A stretch of 64,000 nt of DNA from an uncultured Clostridium sp. (GTDB lineage: Bacteria > Bacillota > Clostridia > TANB77 > CAG-508), in assembly GCA_930986425.1 (NCBI GenBank), contig CAKNJR010000003.1, positions 62,001 to 126,000 of the forward strand, written 5' to 3'. This document shows, in pieces, positions 9,260 to 19,046 of this stretch. Made by a program: the position numbers and the translations under genes. How positions within the stretch are numbered: position 1 is the first letter of the stretch; each line of letters begins with the position of its first letter. The notes beneath the pieces are model-generated. The model was not told the origin of the DNA and did not search any database. It saw only the letters and a list, made by a program, of their open reading frames with translations.

Positions 9260-9730
9260 ATGATTGAAAACAGCTTTTTAGCAGACGAATCAACATTCCG
9301 GAACAAAATAGTCACAGTCTCCTCTTGCGGATTTCCCGTGAGAGTGCAGATAAAAGACGTTAACGAAATCAACGCATCAATAGACCGCGAGGAGGGCGTG
9401 TTACAAATCTCTTTGGATAATGAATACATCAGTTGTTTATTCTACTCGAAAAAAGACTATGGAACAGTAGGAAAATATAAAATAGGAGAGGATGAAACAC
9501 CAGAAAAAGATAGCGTACTGGAACTAGTGGTTTCAAGCCGGGTTAAGCAGATTATAGTAGCCAACGCCAAATATACTATGACTGCCGAATTGGACGAAAA
9601 GAAAATCAAAGTGGTATTTTGGGAGAATAGCAGGTTACAAGTGTACAAGTACGAAGGCGTTCCAACCGTAATTTCATCTGGAGAAGCTTTCAACATGGAA
9701 CTTAAAGAAGGAGGCTTAATAGCTTTATAA
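9260..9730 (+). CDS. Hypothetical protein with GC-richer codon use
   Basis: 156 residues, not recognised. It is mostly predicted beta strand with charged residues, has no membrane segment or signal, and no cysteine pair beyond SSCGF near residue 21. The start has AGGAGGAATCTTT. Codon use is visibly GC-richer than in the exporter genes (GACCGCGAGGAGGGCGTG in the middle), suggesting transfer. It is flanked downstream by a strong GC-rich hairpin at 9788-9833, a pattern shared with three other orphan genes in the window. Confidence 0.7.
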   Translation: MIENSFLADESTFRNKIVTVSSCGFPVRVQIKDVNEINASIDREEGVLQISLDNEYISCLFYSKKDYGTVGKYKIGEDETPEKDSVLELVVSSRVKQIIVANAKYTMTAELDEKKIKVVFWENSRLQVYKYEGVPTVISSGEAFNMELKEGGLIAL

Positions 9731-9765
9731 AAAAGTTGTCCGAAAGATTACTTTTAGAAAACAAA

Positions 9766-9833
9766 AAACGAGACTTCGTTTATATAAAACCGGGAACCCC
9801 ATTACTCTAAAAGAGTGATGGGGATTTCCGGTT
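9766..9833 (+). terminator. GC-rich hairpin downstream of the 9260 gene
   Basis: A small stem (AAACGA 9766-9771 with TCGTTT 9776-9781) is followed by a long, nearly perfect hairpin from AACCGGG at 9788 to CCGGTT ending at 9833, with loop AAAA near 9809. No T-run follows, so termination efficiency is uncertain. Confidence 0.6.
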
Positions 9834-9936
9834 AAATACAAAACAAATTACAAAATGAAAAAACAAATTTAAAAATAAGTATAGACTTTTTATCAAACTT
9901 GTGCTAATATAATAATTGTCAAAATTAATCAAATAT

Positions 9937-10019
9937 GCCGTTGTGGCGAAATTGGTATACGCACAGCACTCAAAATGCTGCGAGAAATCATGTGGGTTCG
10001 AGTCCCACCAACGGCACCA
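9937..10019 (+). tRNA. tRNA-Leu (anticodon CAA)
   Basis: Acceptor GCCGTTG pairs with CAACGGC; the D-arm TGGCGAAATTGGTA, anticodon loop CTCAAAA, a long variable arm and the T-arm GGTTCGAGTCCC are all present. CCA is encoded (10017-10019). The 3' end is the integration site of the mobilizable element that follows. Confidence 0.97.
10013..10019 (+). repeat. attL core (GGCACCA)
   Basis: Seven bases within the tRNA-Leu 3' end, repeated exactly at 17924-17930. Short cores are usual for serine recombinases. Confidence 0.6.
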
Positions 10020-10061
10020 ATGACGTTTCTGTTCGAACTTTTATAGAACAGAATTGATACA

Positions 10062-10097
10062 AAATCAATCAGAAAATAAAATCTGGTTGATTTTTTT
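10062..10097 (+). terminator. Terminator after tRNA-Leu(CAA), element-borne
   Basis: A 12-bp stem with one G-U pair (10062-10073 with 10082-10093) is followed by TTTT. An equivalent hairpin follows tRNA-Leu(TAG) at 34174-34200. It probably replaces the original tRNA terminator, displaced by the insertion. Confidence 0.8.
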
Positions 10098-10149
10098 GTT
10101 GTCTATAAACAATATGAAAATCATCCAAACGAAAGGATGGTGTGAAAAA

Positions 10150-10419
10150 ATGAAGATTATTAAGCAAGAATTACAATTTGAGAAATGTCTAAAACAGAGA
10201 ATTGAATTTATATGTGAATTTTCTAAAATTACTCCTACTTTTATTAATGGTAGTATTAGAAAAATTGAAAAAACTAATCTCACATATATTGAACCACATA
10301 GAGTAATAATTAAAGATATTACATTCTTAGTTTTTAATTATTCAAATGATGTGTATATTTCTAATTTATATAAGAAGATTAAATTATCTGAATTAGAAGA
10401 ATATATAAAAAGAATATAA
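10150..10419 (+). CDS. Small hypothetical protein of the mobilizable element
   Basis: 89 residues starting at ATG 10150 after AAAGGATGGTG. An earlier in-frame start at 10054 would overlap the tRNA terminator and is rejected. Mixed alpha/beta, charged, with a conserved-looking YIEPHRVIIKDITFLVF core. Not recognised. Its place between the left end and the recombinase suggests a directionality factor or regulator, but no helix-turn-helix is evident. Confidence 0.6.
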   Translation: MKIIKQELQFEKCLKQRIEFICEFSKITPTFINGSIRKIEKTNLTYIEPHRVIIKDITFLVFNYSNDVYISNLYKKIKLSELEEYIKRI

Positions 10420-10429
10420 ATACCAGTAT

Positions 10430-10457
10430 TTGACATTTCTTAAAATTATGGTATAAT
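10430..10457 (+). promoter_or_regulatory. Promoter for the serine recombinase leader
   Basis: TTGACA (10430-10435), 16-bp spacer, TATAAT (10452-10457). It drives the leader ORF and the recombinase. Confidence 0.8.
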
Positions 10458-10496
10458 GTCTTATGTAAACATTCTAGTTTATTAGGAGATGATTAT

Positions 10497-10550
10497 ATGA
10501 TTTTGAAAAAAATGGATTTTAAAATAGAAATTTTACAGAGATGTCATTAG
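10497..10550 (+). CDS. Leader peptide upstream of the recombinase (17 codons)
   Basis: ATG with its own TTAGGAGATGATT site, encoding MILKKMDFKIEILQRCH, then TAG. The hexamer GATGTC occurs in its last codons (10540-10545) and again at 10568-10573 directly before a seven-T run, resembling a transcription-attenuation leader. No strong hairpin could be folded by eye, so the attenuation model is weak. Confidence 0.4.
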   Translation: MILKKMDFKIEILQRCH

Positions 10551-10585
10551 TATTAATTTGTACTTTTGATGTCTTTTTTTGTTAG

Positions 10586-12519
<1,934 letters not shown>

Positions 12520-12520
<1 letters not shown>

Positions 12521-12562
12521 TTGTTGCAACTATTACTTATATATTTTCTTTGTTGCAACAAT
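12520..12562. repeat. Inverted repeat after the recombinase gene
   Basis: Perfect 11-base arms ATTGTTGCAAC (12520-12530) and GTTGCAACAAT (12552-12562), loop 21 nt. The arms contain the self-complementary GTTGCAAC, so this could be a protein-binding pair (relaxase accessory or repressor) or a weak terminator. Confidence 0.5.
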
Positions 12563-12627
12563 CAAATTAACGTGGCACGTTTTGTTTTTGCAATTAGCAA
12601 AAATGAAAGTGGCGATAGTTAATTTGG

Positions 12628-12658
12628 ATAAAATTTATCTATGAAAGATAAATTTTAT
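12628..12658. repeat. AT-rich hairpin upstream of oriT
   Basis: 13-bp perfect arms (12628-12640 with 12646-12658), loop ATGAA sequence of 5 nt. A shorter analogue stands before the second oriT copy at 34213-34230. Confidence 0.55.
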
Positions 12659-12670
12659 TGCCTCGCAGAG

Positions 12671-12736
12671 CCCCCGAGTTTTGATAGCATGTCAAAACTC
12701 ATAGGGGGTTAGGACTTATGACATGGTCAAAGTCCT
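12671..12736 (+). other. Predicted MobV-type origin of transfer (oriT)
   Basis: An inverted repeat GAGTTTTGA (12676-12684) / TCAAAACTC (12692-12700) is followed after one A by TAGGGGG|TTA (12702-12711). This is the arrangement of the pMV158/MobV oriT, whose nick is TAGTGTG|TTA just after a hairpin (8 of 10 bases match). Nick predicted between 12708 and 12709. A second hairpin follows (AGGACTT 12711-12717 with AAGTCCT 12730-12736, plus inner TGAC/GTCA). It lies immediately upstream of a MobV relaxase gene. A close copy is at 34249-34308. Confidence 0.75.
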
Positions 12737-12802
12737 GTAAAAAATACTTCGTATTTTTATGGAGCCTTCGGCTTAAAAAGAATCTTCAAGGAGGTGCTTT
12801 TG

Positions 12803-14191
12803 ATGGAACAAGAATTAGCATATTCATTTCACTTAGGTAGTGATAAAAACAAAAGTAAATTAGCCAAAAGAGTATCAAAAGATAATGTATCTGGTACTAC
12901 TTCTCTTTCCAATAATGCTATTCAAAATGCAAACGATTTATCTAGAGTTAATAAGCATAATTTAAGAGATTATGATAAAAATAAAGAATTAATTAAAGTA
13001 ATTTATGGTACAGATAATATTATAACTGATGTAAAAGATTTGTATTTAAAAGAATTTGAAGAAGCAAAGATAGATTATAACAATAAGCAAAGTCGTGAAG
13101 ATAGAAAAATAAAAAACTACTTCCAAAAAGTATGTGAATCTCAAAACGATATAGCTTGTGAAATTATAATAGAACTTGGAGATATGGATTTCTGGAATGA
13201 TAAAGACCAAGAATATAGATTGAAAATGATTGATGTATATAATGAACAAATAAAGGATTTAACTAAAATTGTACCAACTTTTAAAATAGCAAATGCTACA
13301 ATACATTTTGATGAAACCTCTCCCCATATGCACATTATTGGTGTTCCTATTATAGAAAACTGTACAAGAGGTATGAAAAAACAAGTTGGAAAATCTAAAT
13401 TATTTACAAAAGAGTCTTTAACTGAAATACAAGATAAAATGAGGAATACTTGTATAAAATCTTTTAATAAGTTTTATGATATAGACTTTAAATTAAAAGA
13501 AAAACAAAAAGGCAGAAATCAAGATATAAGTGTAAATGATATGAAGAATTATAAAAAAATTAAGAAACAGTTGGACAAGAACGCACAAAAACTTGCAGAG
13601 GCAAATAATCAAACAGAAAAATTAGCTAATAGCAGTAAAGATATAAATTCAATATTAGATAAACTAAAACCATCTAAACTTAATAAAAATAATAATCTTA
13701 TTTCAAACGAGGATGTTGAAAAAATCAAAAATTTTACAAAAGATGTAAAAGATATTACTAAAACAGTTAGAAGTGTAAATGACTTAAATATATCTATTAA
13801 AGAATTTGAACATAGTTCTTTTGAAATAGCACAAGAAAATTCTTCACTAAAATATCAATTAGAGTTAAAAACTGATGAAATTGATAAATTGAAAAAAGAT
13901 TTATCTGCTAAAGATAAAATTATTGGTAAATTACAAGCGGAAAAAGAAAAAATAAAACAAGAATTAAAGAAATTTAAAGACTTTTGGTATAGAATTATGG
14001 GACATTTTCATAAAAGAATTTGCTATGATAAAGATGAAAATTATAAAATAGTAAGTGATGACTTGTATAAAAAAGGAATATTTGATGATAACGACAATGA
14101 AATTGCAAATAATATTGCTAGGAAAGTAACTATGCCAGATGAAAATAAGCAAACAAAAAGTAAAAAGAGAAATAATGATATCGGATTTTAA
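12803..14191 (+). CDS. MobV-family relaxase (Pre/Mob plasmid recombination enzyme)
   Basis: About 462 residues. ATG 12803 follows AAGGAGG; a GTG at 12794 lies within that site and is rejected. The relaxase domain ends in the HxDExxPHxH metal motif (HFDETSPHMHI, about residues 168-178), diagnostic of MobV. An acidic/basic linker and a long coiled coil (about 330-400) follow, usual for this family. It would nick the oriT lying about 90 bp upstream, stay bound to the 5' end and lead the strand into a helper conjugation pore. No type IV coupling protein is encoded nearby, so transfer depends on another element. Confidence 0.92.
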   Translation: MEQELAYSFHLGSDKNKSKLAKRVSKDNVSGTTSLSNNAIQNANDLSRVNKHNLRDYDKNKELIKVIYGTDNIITDVKDLYLKEFEEAKIDYNNKQSREDRKIKNYFQKVCESQNDIACEIIIELGDMDFWNDKDQEYRLKMIDVYNEQIKDLTKIVPTFKIANATIHFDETSPHMHIIGVPIIENCTRGMKKQVGKSKLFTKESLTEIQDKMRNTCIKSFNKFYDIDFKLKEKQKGRNQDISVNDMKNYKKIKKQLDKNAQKLAEANNQTEKLANSSKDINSILDKLKPSKLNKNNNLISNEDVEKIKNFTKDVKDITKTVRSVNDLNISIKEFEHSSFEIAQENSSLKYQLELKTDEIDKLKKDLSAKDKIIGKLQAEKEKIKQELKKFKDFWYRIMGHFHKRICYDKDENYKIVSDDLYKKGIFDDNDNEIANNIARKVTMPDENKQTKSKKRNNDIGF

Positions 14192-14205
14192 AAGGAGAAA
14201 AAATT

Positions 14206-14595
14206 ATGAATAAAGAATTAGCGAAAACAAAAATAGATGAAAGAACAGGTATTGAATATCGTTTAGAGGGAGATTATTATATACCAAATATAGTAGTACC
14301 AAAAGAAGAAAAAATGGTTTTAAATAAATATGGTAGAATGAGATTAAAATATCTAAAAGAACACAAAAAGGCTGATTATACTATAATGCTCATAAATGGT
14401 ACTTTAAATACTCATTTAAAAGAAATACAAGAAACAACTCAAACGAGAGTGAATCAGATAATTGACCAACTGAAAGAAAAAAGTGATTTGACAGAAAATA
14501 TGAAAAATACAGATATGCTTTATTGGGTTGGTACAATGAACTCGATTAAGGCTCAAGCAGAAGAAATTGTTTTTAACGAATTGATATATGTATAG
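14206..14595 (+). CDS. TnpV family transposon-encoded protein
   Basis: 129 residues with the TnpV pattern: YxLEGDYYIPNIVVP, KYGRMRLKYLKEHK, LINGTLNTHLKEIQ and a C-terminal AEEIVFNELIY. TnpV is common in clostridial mobilizable transposons next to recombinase and mob genes; its role is unknown. It starts 14 bp after the relaxase stop with AAAGGAG, so it is co-transcribed. Confidence 0.88.
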   Translation: MNKELAKTKIDERTGIEYRLEGDYYIPNIVVPKEEKMVLNKYGRMRLKYLKEHKKADYTIMLINGTLNTHLKEIQETTQTRVNQIIDQLKEKSDLTENMKNTDMLYWVGTMNSIKAQAEEIVFNELIYV

Positions 14596-14607
14596 AAATT
14601 GATATAA

Positions 14608-14638
14608 GCGAATGAAAAAAATTTTCATTCGCCTTTAG
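14608..14638 (+). terminator. Terminator of the mobilization operon
   Basis: Perfect 11-bp stem (14608-14618 with 14622-14632), AAA loop, followed by CTTTAGTTTT. Confidence 0.85.
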
Positions 14639-14768
14639 TTTTACAATAATTTGTTATTTTTTACTTTTTTATTCCAAGATTTTTGATTATATTTTTGGTA
14701 TCACATACATATTGTTATATTGTAATGAAGAAAAAGCAATGTACTTTTTAAGTATTATTAATTGCCTC

Positions 14769-17726
14769 TTATTTTAAAAGTTTTCTATTATCATTGTTAA
14801 AAAATTTCCTATAATCATTATGCCATACTGTTAATATTCCATTATTTAATCTTTGCATTTTCTTTATTTCTCTCGAAGCTTTATATATATCTGTACCTGG
14901 ATAATATGTTGGTTTTAATATTATTTCTGTTGATTGTCCTTTGATTATAAGTGTATTAGATTTATCAGTTCCTAACATTTTAGTATAATTTTTATATAAT
15001 GTTGGACAATTAGCCTTTAATAATGATGGTATATTAGCAAAAATGTATTTATCTATAATATCCAAAGCATAATATCCTGATAGTGTTCCATCAAAAGGAT
15101 TTACATATATATGATTAAAGAAATCTATGTCTATAATTGAACCATGTATTGTTCCAGATCCGCCAATTTCTTTAACCTGATTAGAAACGATTTTTTGATA
15201 TTTAGTATATTTTTCTAAGGGTTCTTTATTTAGCAAAATTTGACTATCCATATTATCGTAGTAATAATGAACATCTTTTACATTTAATGATTTTAATGCA
15301 CCACCATTTAATATAGCTAACCCTCTCGAAGATGGTCTGATAAAACAATAGTAACCGTTTTTTTTCAACATGAATATCTCACCATCTCTATTATAATCCA
15401 TTCCAATATTTTTTCCTCTATAAAAATCATTGTATTGAGTTTTTGTTATAGTATATATTCCATCTGCATAATCTGAAAACAAATCATAATCATATTCTAT
15501 ACAAAAGGATTTCACAAAAGCAGTTTTATAATTATATCCTAATTGATTATCTGCATATATTCTATATTCTCCATCGTCATAAAAATAATTTCTATGAGTA
15601 TGTCCACTTACATAAACCCAATTTCTAACATATTTCTCTGATTTTGACCAATCTTTTTTAGGAGTATGAGTAAAAATAATAACGTGTTTATCAGGAATAC
15701 AAGTGGTTAATTTATCATATATTTTCTCAAATTTTTTAGTTTCAGCTATTTCTTGTTCTCGATTTAGTGTATATCTATAAATTCCGTTATTAGCATTAAA
15801 ATAATTATTGTATCCAGAAAATGCTATCCCTCCACTAATTACTAATTTTGCCTTTTTTAATTTTACTCTAATTGCATCATCTGACAGGCTATTCATCTCT
15901 TCTTCTGAAATTTCTTCTATCTTTTTATCTTCAATATATAATAGATTATTATGTATAAAATACATACCATTTGATATTATTAAATTTTTATAATTATCAA
16001 TAATATTTTGTAATTTATGCCCAGCAAAATCCCATAATTCATGATTTCCCAAAATAAATATAACTTTTATACTATATCTATTTAATTCTTTTGATAATTC
16101 AGTAATAAACACTTTATAAAAATCATAGCTAGATGATACATCTCCACCTATTAAAAGAATATTACTACTATTTTTCAAGATATTTATTATTATGTCTTTT
16201 ATTGTAAATTCAATATCAAATATTGATTTACACTTTTGTAATCTATGCATTAAATGTATATCTGATACATAGGAAACTCTTATATAACTATTATAATCGT
16301 TCATTGATTCATTTAATAATAAATCTCTGCTTTCATTTAATACTAATTGTGTTTCTTTCTCATTATTTATCGTTTTTTCAAATGAAAGAGGATTATTAGA
16401 ATTATTTAATATTCCATATTTCAATCCAAGTTTATCCATTATTTCACTTCTAATATGTGCATTATCAAATTTAATATCTTCAATATTTTTTAAATTTGAA
16501 AGACCTTCGCAAAAAAGCAAGTCAGCATTACTCAAATCATTATGCAAATAATAAATATAATTAAAAAAGTATTTAAAGCCTCTTTTTCTTTCAAATAAAG
16601 TATTTCCATTTTGATCTGTCCATTTTTGTAAAACCCAAAACTTTTCCGATTCATAATACTTATTTACTATATGTGATATTTTTGTACTATCCAATGGTAA
16701 TAATGTATTTTCATTTATTTTACAATTCTCTATATCTTTTTTTGAAATTACTGCTTTTGATAAATCACAATTAGATAAATCTCCATCTAAATATTTTATA
16801 AGTTCTTTAATATCATAAAAATACTTTCTAATTATAATTGGCCAATTTTTTCCTGTTATTTTATATGATTCTTCAATTATAAAATAATTTGTTCTTATAT
16901 CAAATTTGCAGTTAGTTTCTTTTGTATAATTATTACTGTCTATATCATTTGCCAAATTTTTTAATTTCTTTATATACTTGCTAATTGTTGTTGGTGCTCG
17001 CACATTTTTATTGTAATTTATTGAATTTAGAACTTCTTTTGCTAGAAAATATAAACACATCTTTTCTTCTGATATAATGTTCTCACAATTATTTATTGAA
17101 TCCATCAAAATTTTAAATGCTTTTTTAGGTTTAATTTTAATGAAATAATAAATAAGTATATCTTCAAAATAATATTCATGATATTTGCTTTTTTCAAAAT
17201 TACGTAGAACTTTCATTAACTCTTTTAAATTTTTACAATCTAAAACTTTGTTAATCCACAATTTATTTTTTTCTTTTTTTAATTCTGCATTTTTAAATTC
17301 ATCATTTAAATTTTCTAATTCTTTATCAAGACTATCATCTGTAATAGTATAATTTATAAAAGCATTATTCTTAATCTTATTAACATCTATTTTGTATTTT
17401 TTTATCTGTCTTGAAGTAAATTCACATTGATAGTAGCAAGACTTTTCATATATATTGCCTTTTAAATATTCGTAATAGTCATCAAATGATTCAAAATTAG
17501 TTGTTATTGTTTTTAATATACTATTATCACTAAAATCTATTATGTCTTCTTGAACAAAAAATCTATTGAAAATCACATCATATCCTCTATTAGAATATAC
17601 TCTCATTCCTGATTTTCTTTCTGCTTCTATAATATCTATATTATCTCTTAACTCTAATGGTATATCTCGATAATCAATACTTTTCTGTTTAATACTTTTT
17701 TTTATTATCGATATTTCTTTATTCAT
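14769..17726 (-). CDS. 985-residue metallophosphoesterase fusion, cargo of the mobilizable element
   Basis: Three parts. Residues 1-480: unrecognised helical region with two short pentapeptide-like patches (DLSNCDLSKA and LSNADLLFCEGL). Residues about 480-720: calcineurin-type metallophosphoesterase with all motifs: D489-x-H491 (SDIHLMH), GGDVSS (D529), GNHE (N561, H562), an FTHTP His near 688 and GHTH near 708-711. Residues 720-985: another unrecognised domain with GGSGTIHGSIIDIDFFNHIY. No signal peptide. It lies opposite in strand to the mobilization genes, at the right end of the element, the usual cargo position. A nuclease or phosphatase role, perhaps in phage defence, is inference from location and domain. 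Confidence 0.8.
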   Translation of the reverse strand: MNKEISIIKKSIKQKSIDYRDIPLELRDNIDIIEAERKSGMRVYSNRGYDVIFNRFFVQEDIIDFSDNSILKTITTNFESFDDYYEYLKGNIYEKSCYYQCEFTSRQIKKYKIDVNKIKNNAFINYTITDDSLDKELENLNDEFKNAELKKEKNKLWINKVLDCKNLKELMKVLRNFEKSKYHEYYFEDILIYYFIKIKPKKAFKILMDSINNCENIISEEKMCLYFLAKEVLNSINYNKNVRAPTTISKYIKKLKNLANDIDSNNYTKETNCKFDIRTNYFIIEESYKITGKNWPIIIRKYFYDIKELIKYLDGDLSNCDLSKAVISKKDIENCKINENTLLPLDSTKISHIVNKYYESEKFWVLQKWTDQNGNTLFERKRGFKYFFNYIYYLHNDLSNADLLFCEGLSNLKNIEDIKFDNAHIRSEIMDKLGLKYGILNNSNNPLSFEKTINNEKETQLVLNESRDLLLNESMNDYNSYIRVSYVSDIHLMHRLQKCKSIFDIEFTIKDIIINILKNSSNILLIGGDVSSSYDFYKVFITELSKELNRYSIKVIFILGNHELWDFAGHKLQNIIDNYKNLIISNGMYFIHNNLLYIEDKKIEEISEEEMNSLSDDAIRVKLKKAKLVISGGIAFSGYNNYFNANNGIYRYTLNREQEIAETKKFEKIYDKLTTCIPDKHVIIFTHTPKKDWSKSEKYVRNWVYVSGHTHRNYFYDDGEYRIYADNQLGYNYKTAFVKSFCIEYDYDLFSDYADGIYTITKTQYNDFYRGKNIGMDYNRDGEIFMLKKNGYYCFIRPSSRGLAILNGGALKSLNVKDVHYYYDNMDSQILLNKEPLEKYTKYQKIVSNQVKEIGGSGTIHGSIIDIDFFNHIYVNPFDGTLSGYYALDIIDKYIFANIPSLLKANCPTLYKNYTKMLGTDKSNTLIIKGQSTEIILKPTYYPGTDIYKASREIKKMQRLNNGILTVWHNDYRKFFNNDNRKLLK

Positions 17727-17865
17727 AATTTTTCCTACCTATAATTTACTCTTAAAAATTACTCGTATAGCTAAACAATATCATAAATTTACATTTTTTT
17801 CAATAAACTTCATTTAAAACTATTGAATCTTTATAAAAATTATGTTAAATTAAGAATGATAAATT

Positions 17866-17885
17866 GATTGATATTTGTATCAATC
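17866..17885. repeat. Right subterminal inverted repeat of the element
   Basis: GATTGATA TTTG TATCAATC is itself a perfect 8-bp hairpin. Its reverse complement matches the left-end sequence at 10051-10070 with two small differences. Both lie 30-40 bp inside the att cores, suggesting recombinase-binding arms. Confidence 0.5.
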
Positions 17886-17923
17886 GTCAAGAGAGTCAAA
17901 AAGTTGTAAATAACTACTTCGTT

Positions 17924-17930
17924 GGCACCA
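17924..17930 (+). repeat. attR core (GGCACCA)
   Basis: Exact copy of the tRNA-Leu 3' end, followed by TGAATAACA and a terminator hairpin, as expected if the original tRNA downstream flank was moved here by integration. Confidence 0.6.
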
Positions 17931-17938
17931 TGAATAAC

Positions 17939-17977
17939 ATACTCTGTACAGCTAAACAACTGTACAGAGTATTTCTT
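17939..17977 (+). terminator. Displaced terminator of tRNA-Leu(CAA)
   Basis: A perfect 13-bp stem (17939-17951 with 17960-17972), 8-nt loop, then TTCTT. It stands 9 bp after attR and has no gene directly upstream on the same strand, so it is best read as the ancestral tRNA terminator. The rest of 17980-18128 holds only the upstream region of the next gene. Confidence 0.75.
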
Positions 17978-18128
17978 ATGCCCAAATTAATATTCGTTGT
18001 TCTACACAAATAAGACTAAAATTATTGTATCAATATTGATAAATAAAAAAGCTTGTGATAGAATTCTTTTATAAAATAATGTTAAATATATACTTGAAGT
18101 ATCGTTATAGCAAAAAGGAGAAATTAAT

Positions 18129-19037
18129 ATGGAAAGAAAATTTGCAATTATTGAAATTGGAAGTAACAATACCAAAACACATGTATATGAAAATGAAAAA
18201 GTTTTATATGAAAATAACACAACAATAGAATTCAAGAAGAATTATATAAATAATAAAGTAATCGGAAAAGACGATTTAAATAAGTTTTATTCAGTAATAG
18301 AAAAGGCTATGGCTTATACCAAAAATATACATATATATGGTTGCAGTATTTTCAGAAGTATACCTAAAGAAGAACTAAATGAAATCAATTTAGAATTAAA
18401 GAATAAATATAATTATGAAGTAGAAGTTGTTTCACAAGAAGATGAAGCAAAATATACAGCATTAGGATGTTACAATAATATAGAGTGTAAAGGAAACATT
18501 TGCATATTTATTGGCGGTGGAGGCTCAATAGAATTAATATTTGTAAATGATGGAAAAGTACTAGAAAAGAAATATTTTAGCTTTGGTGTAGTAGATGTTA
18601 CCAATAAATTTCCTAGTTTAAAAGATGATGTACCAACCTGCATATTTGAGGAAGTATATAATTATGTAGCAAATTTGATAGATAATTTTGAAACAAAGGC
18701 AGATGTGCTAATTTTAGCTGGTGGAGACCATCTTTATTGGTACAACAATGCAAAATATGAATTGATAGAAAATACTTTATATAAAAGTAATAATCAACCA
18801 TTCATGCTTACAACCGAAATGAGTGATAAATATGATAGAAATGCCCTAGTTACATCATTGGATAGAATAAGAGCAAATAGTGATAATCCATTATGGTTTG
18901 ATGGTTCTAGAGCTATGAAAGTAATAACAAATTTAATATCACATAGAATAGATGCCAAATATATAATTCCAACAAAAATAAACATGGAAGATGGAATAAA
19001 AGAACTTTTATTGAATGAAGAAATGGAGCAAAACTAG
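18129..19037 (+). CDS. Ppx/GppA-family phosphatase-like protein
   Basis: 302 residues of the actin-like ATPase fold: phosphate-1 loop FAIIEIGSNNTKTHVY, phosphate-2 loop FIGGGGSIELIFV, and a late ADVLILAGG. The family includes exopolyphosphatase and pppGpp pyrophosphatase; this is the short two-domain form. Start has AAAAGGAG. It stands 9 bp before mutL, so the two are likely co-transcribed with the following gene. Confidence 0.85.
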   Translation: MERKFAIIEIGSNNTKTHVYENEKVLYENNTTIEFKKNYINNKVIGKDDLNKFYSVIEKAMAYTKNIHIYGCSIFRSIPKEELNEINLELKNKYNYEVEVVSQEDEAKYTALGCYNNIECKGNICIFIGGGGSIELIFVNDGKVLEKKYFSFGVVDVTNKFPSLKDDVPTCIFEEVYNYVANLIDNFETKADVLILAGGDHLYWYNNAKYELIENTLYKSNNQPFMLTTEMSDKYDRNALVTSLDRIRANSDNPLWFDGSRAMKVITNLISHRIDAKYIIPTKINMEDGIKELLLNEEMEQN

Positions 19038-19046
19038 AGATATATT

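Noticed and set aside
12737..12780. AAAAATAC/GTATTTTT and AGCC/GGCT hairpins before the relaxase considered as oriT parts
   Set aside because: Not present in the second oriT copy, so more likely a leader hairpin or terminator.
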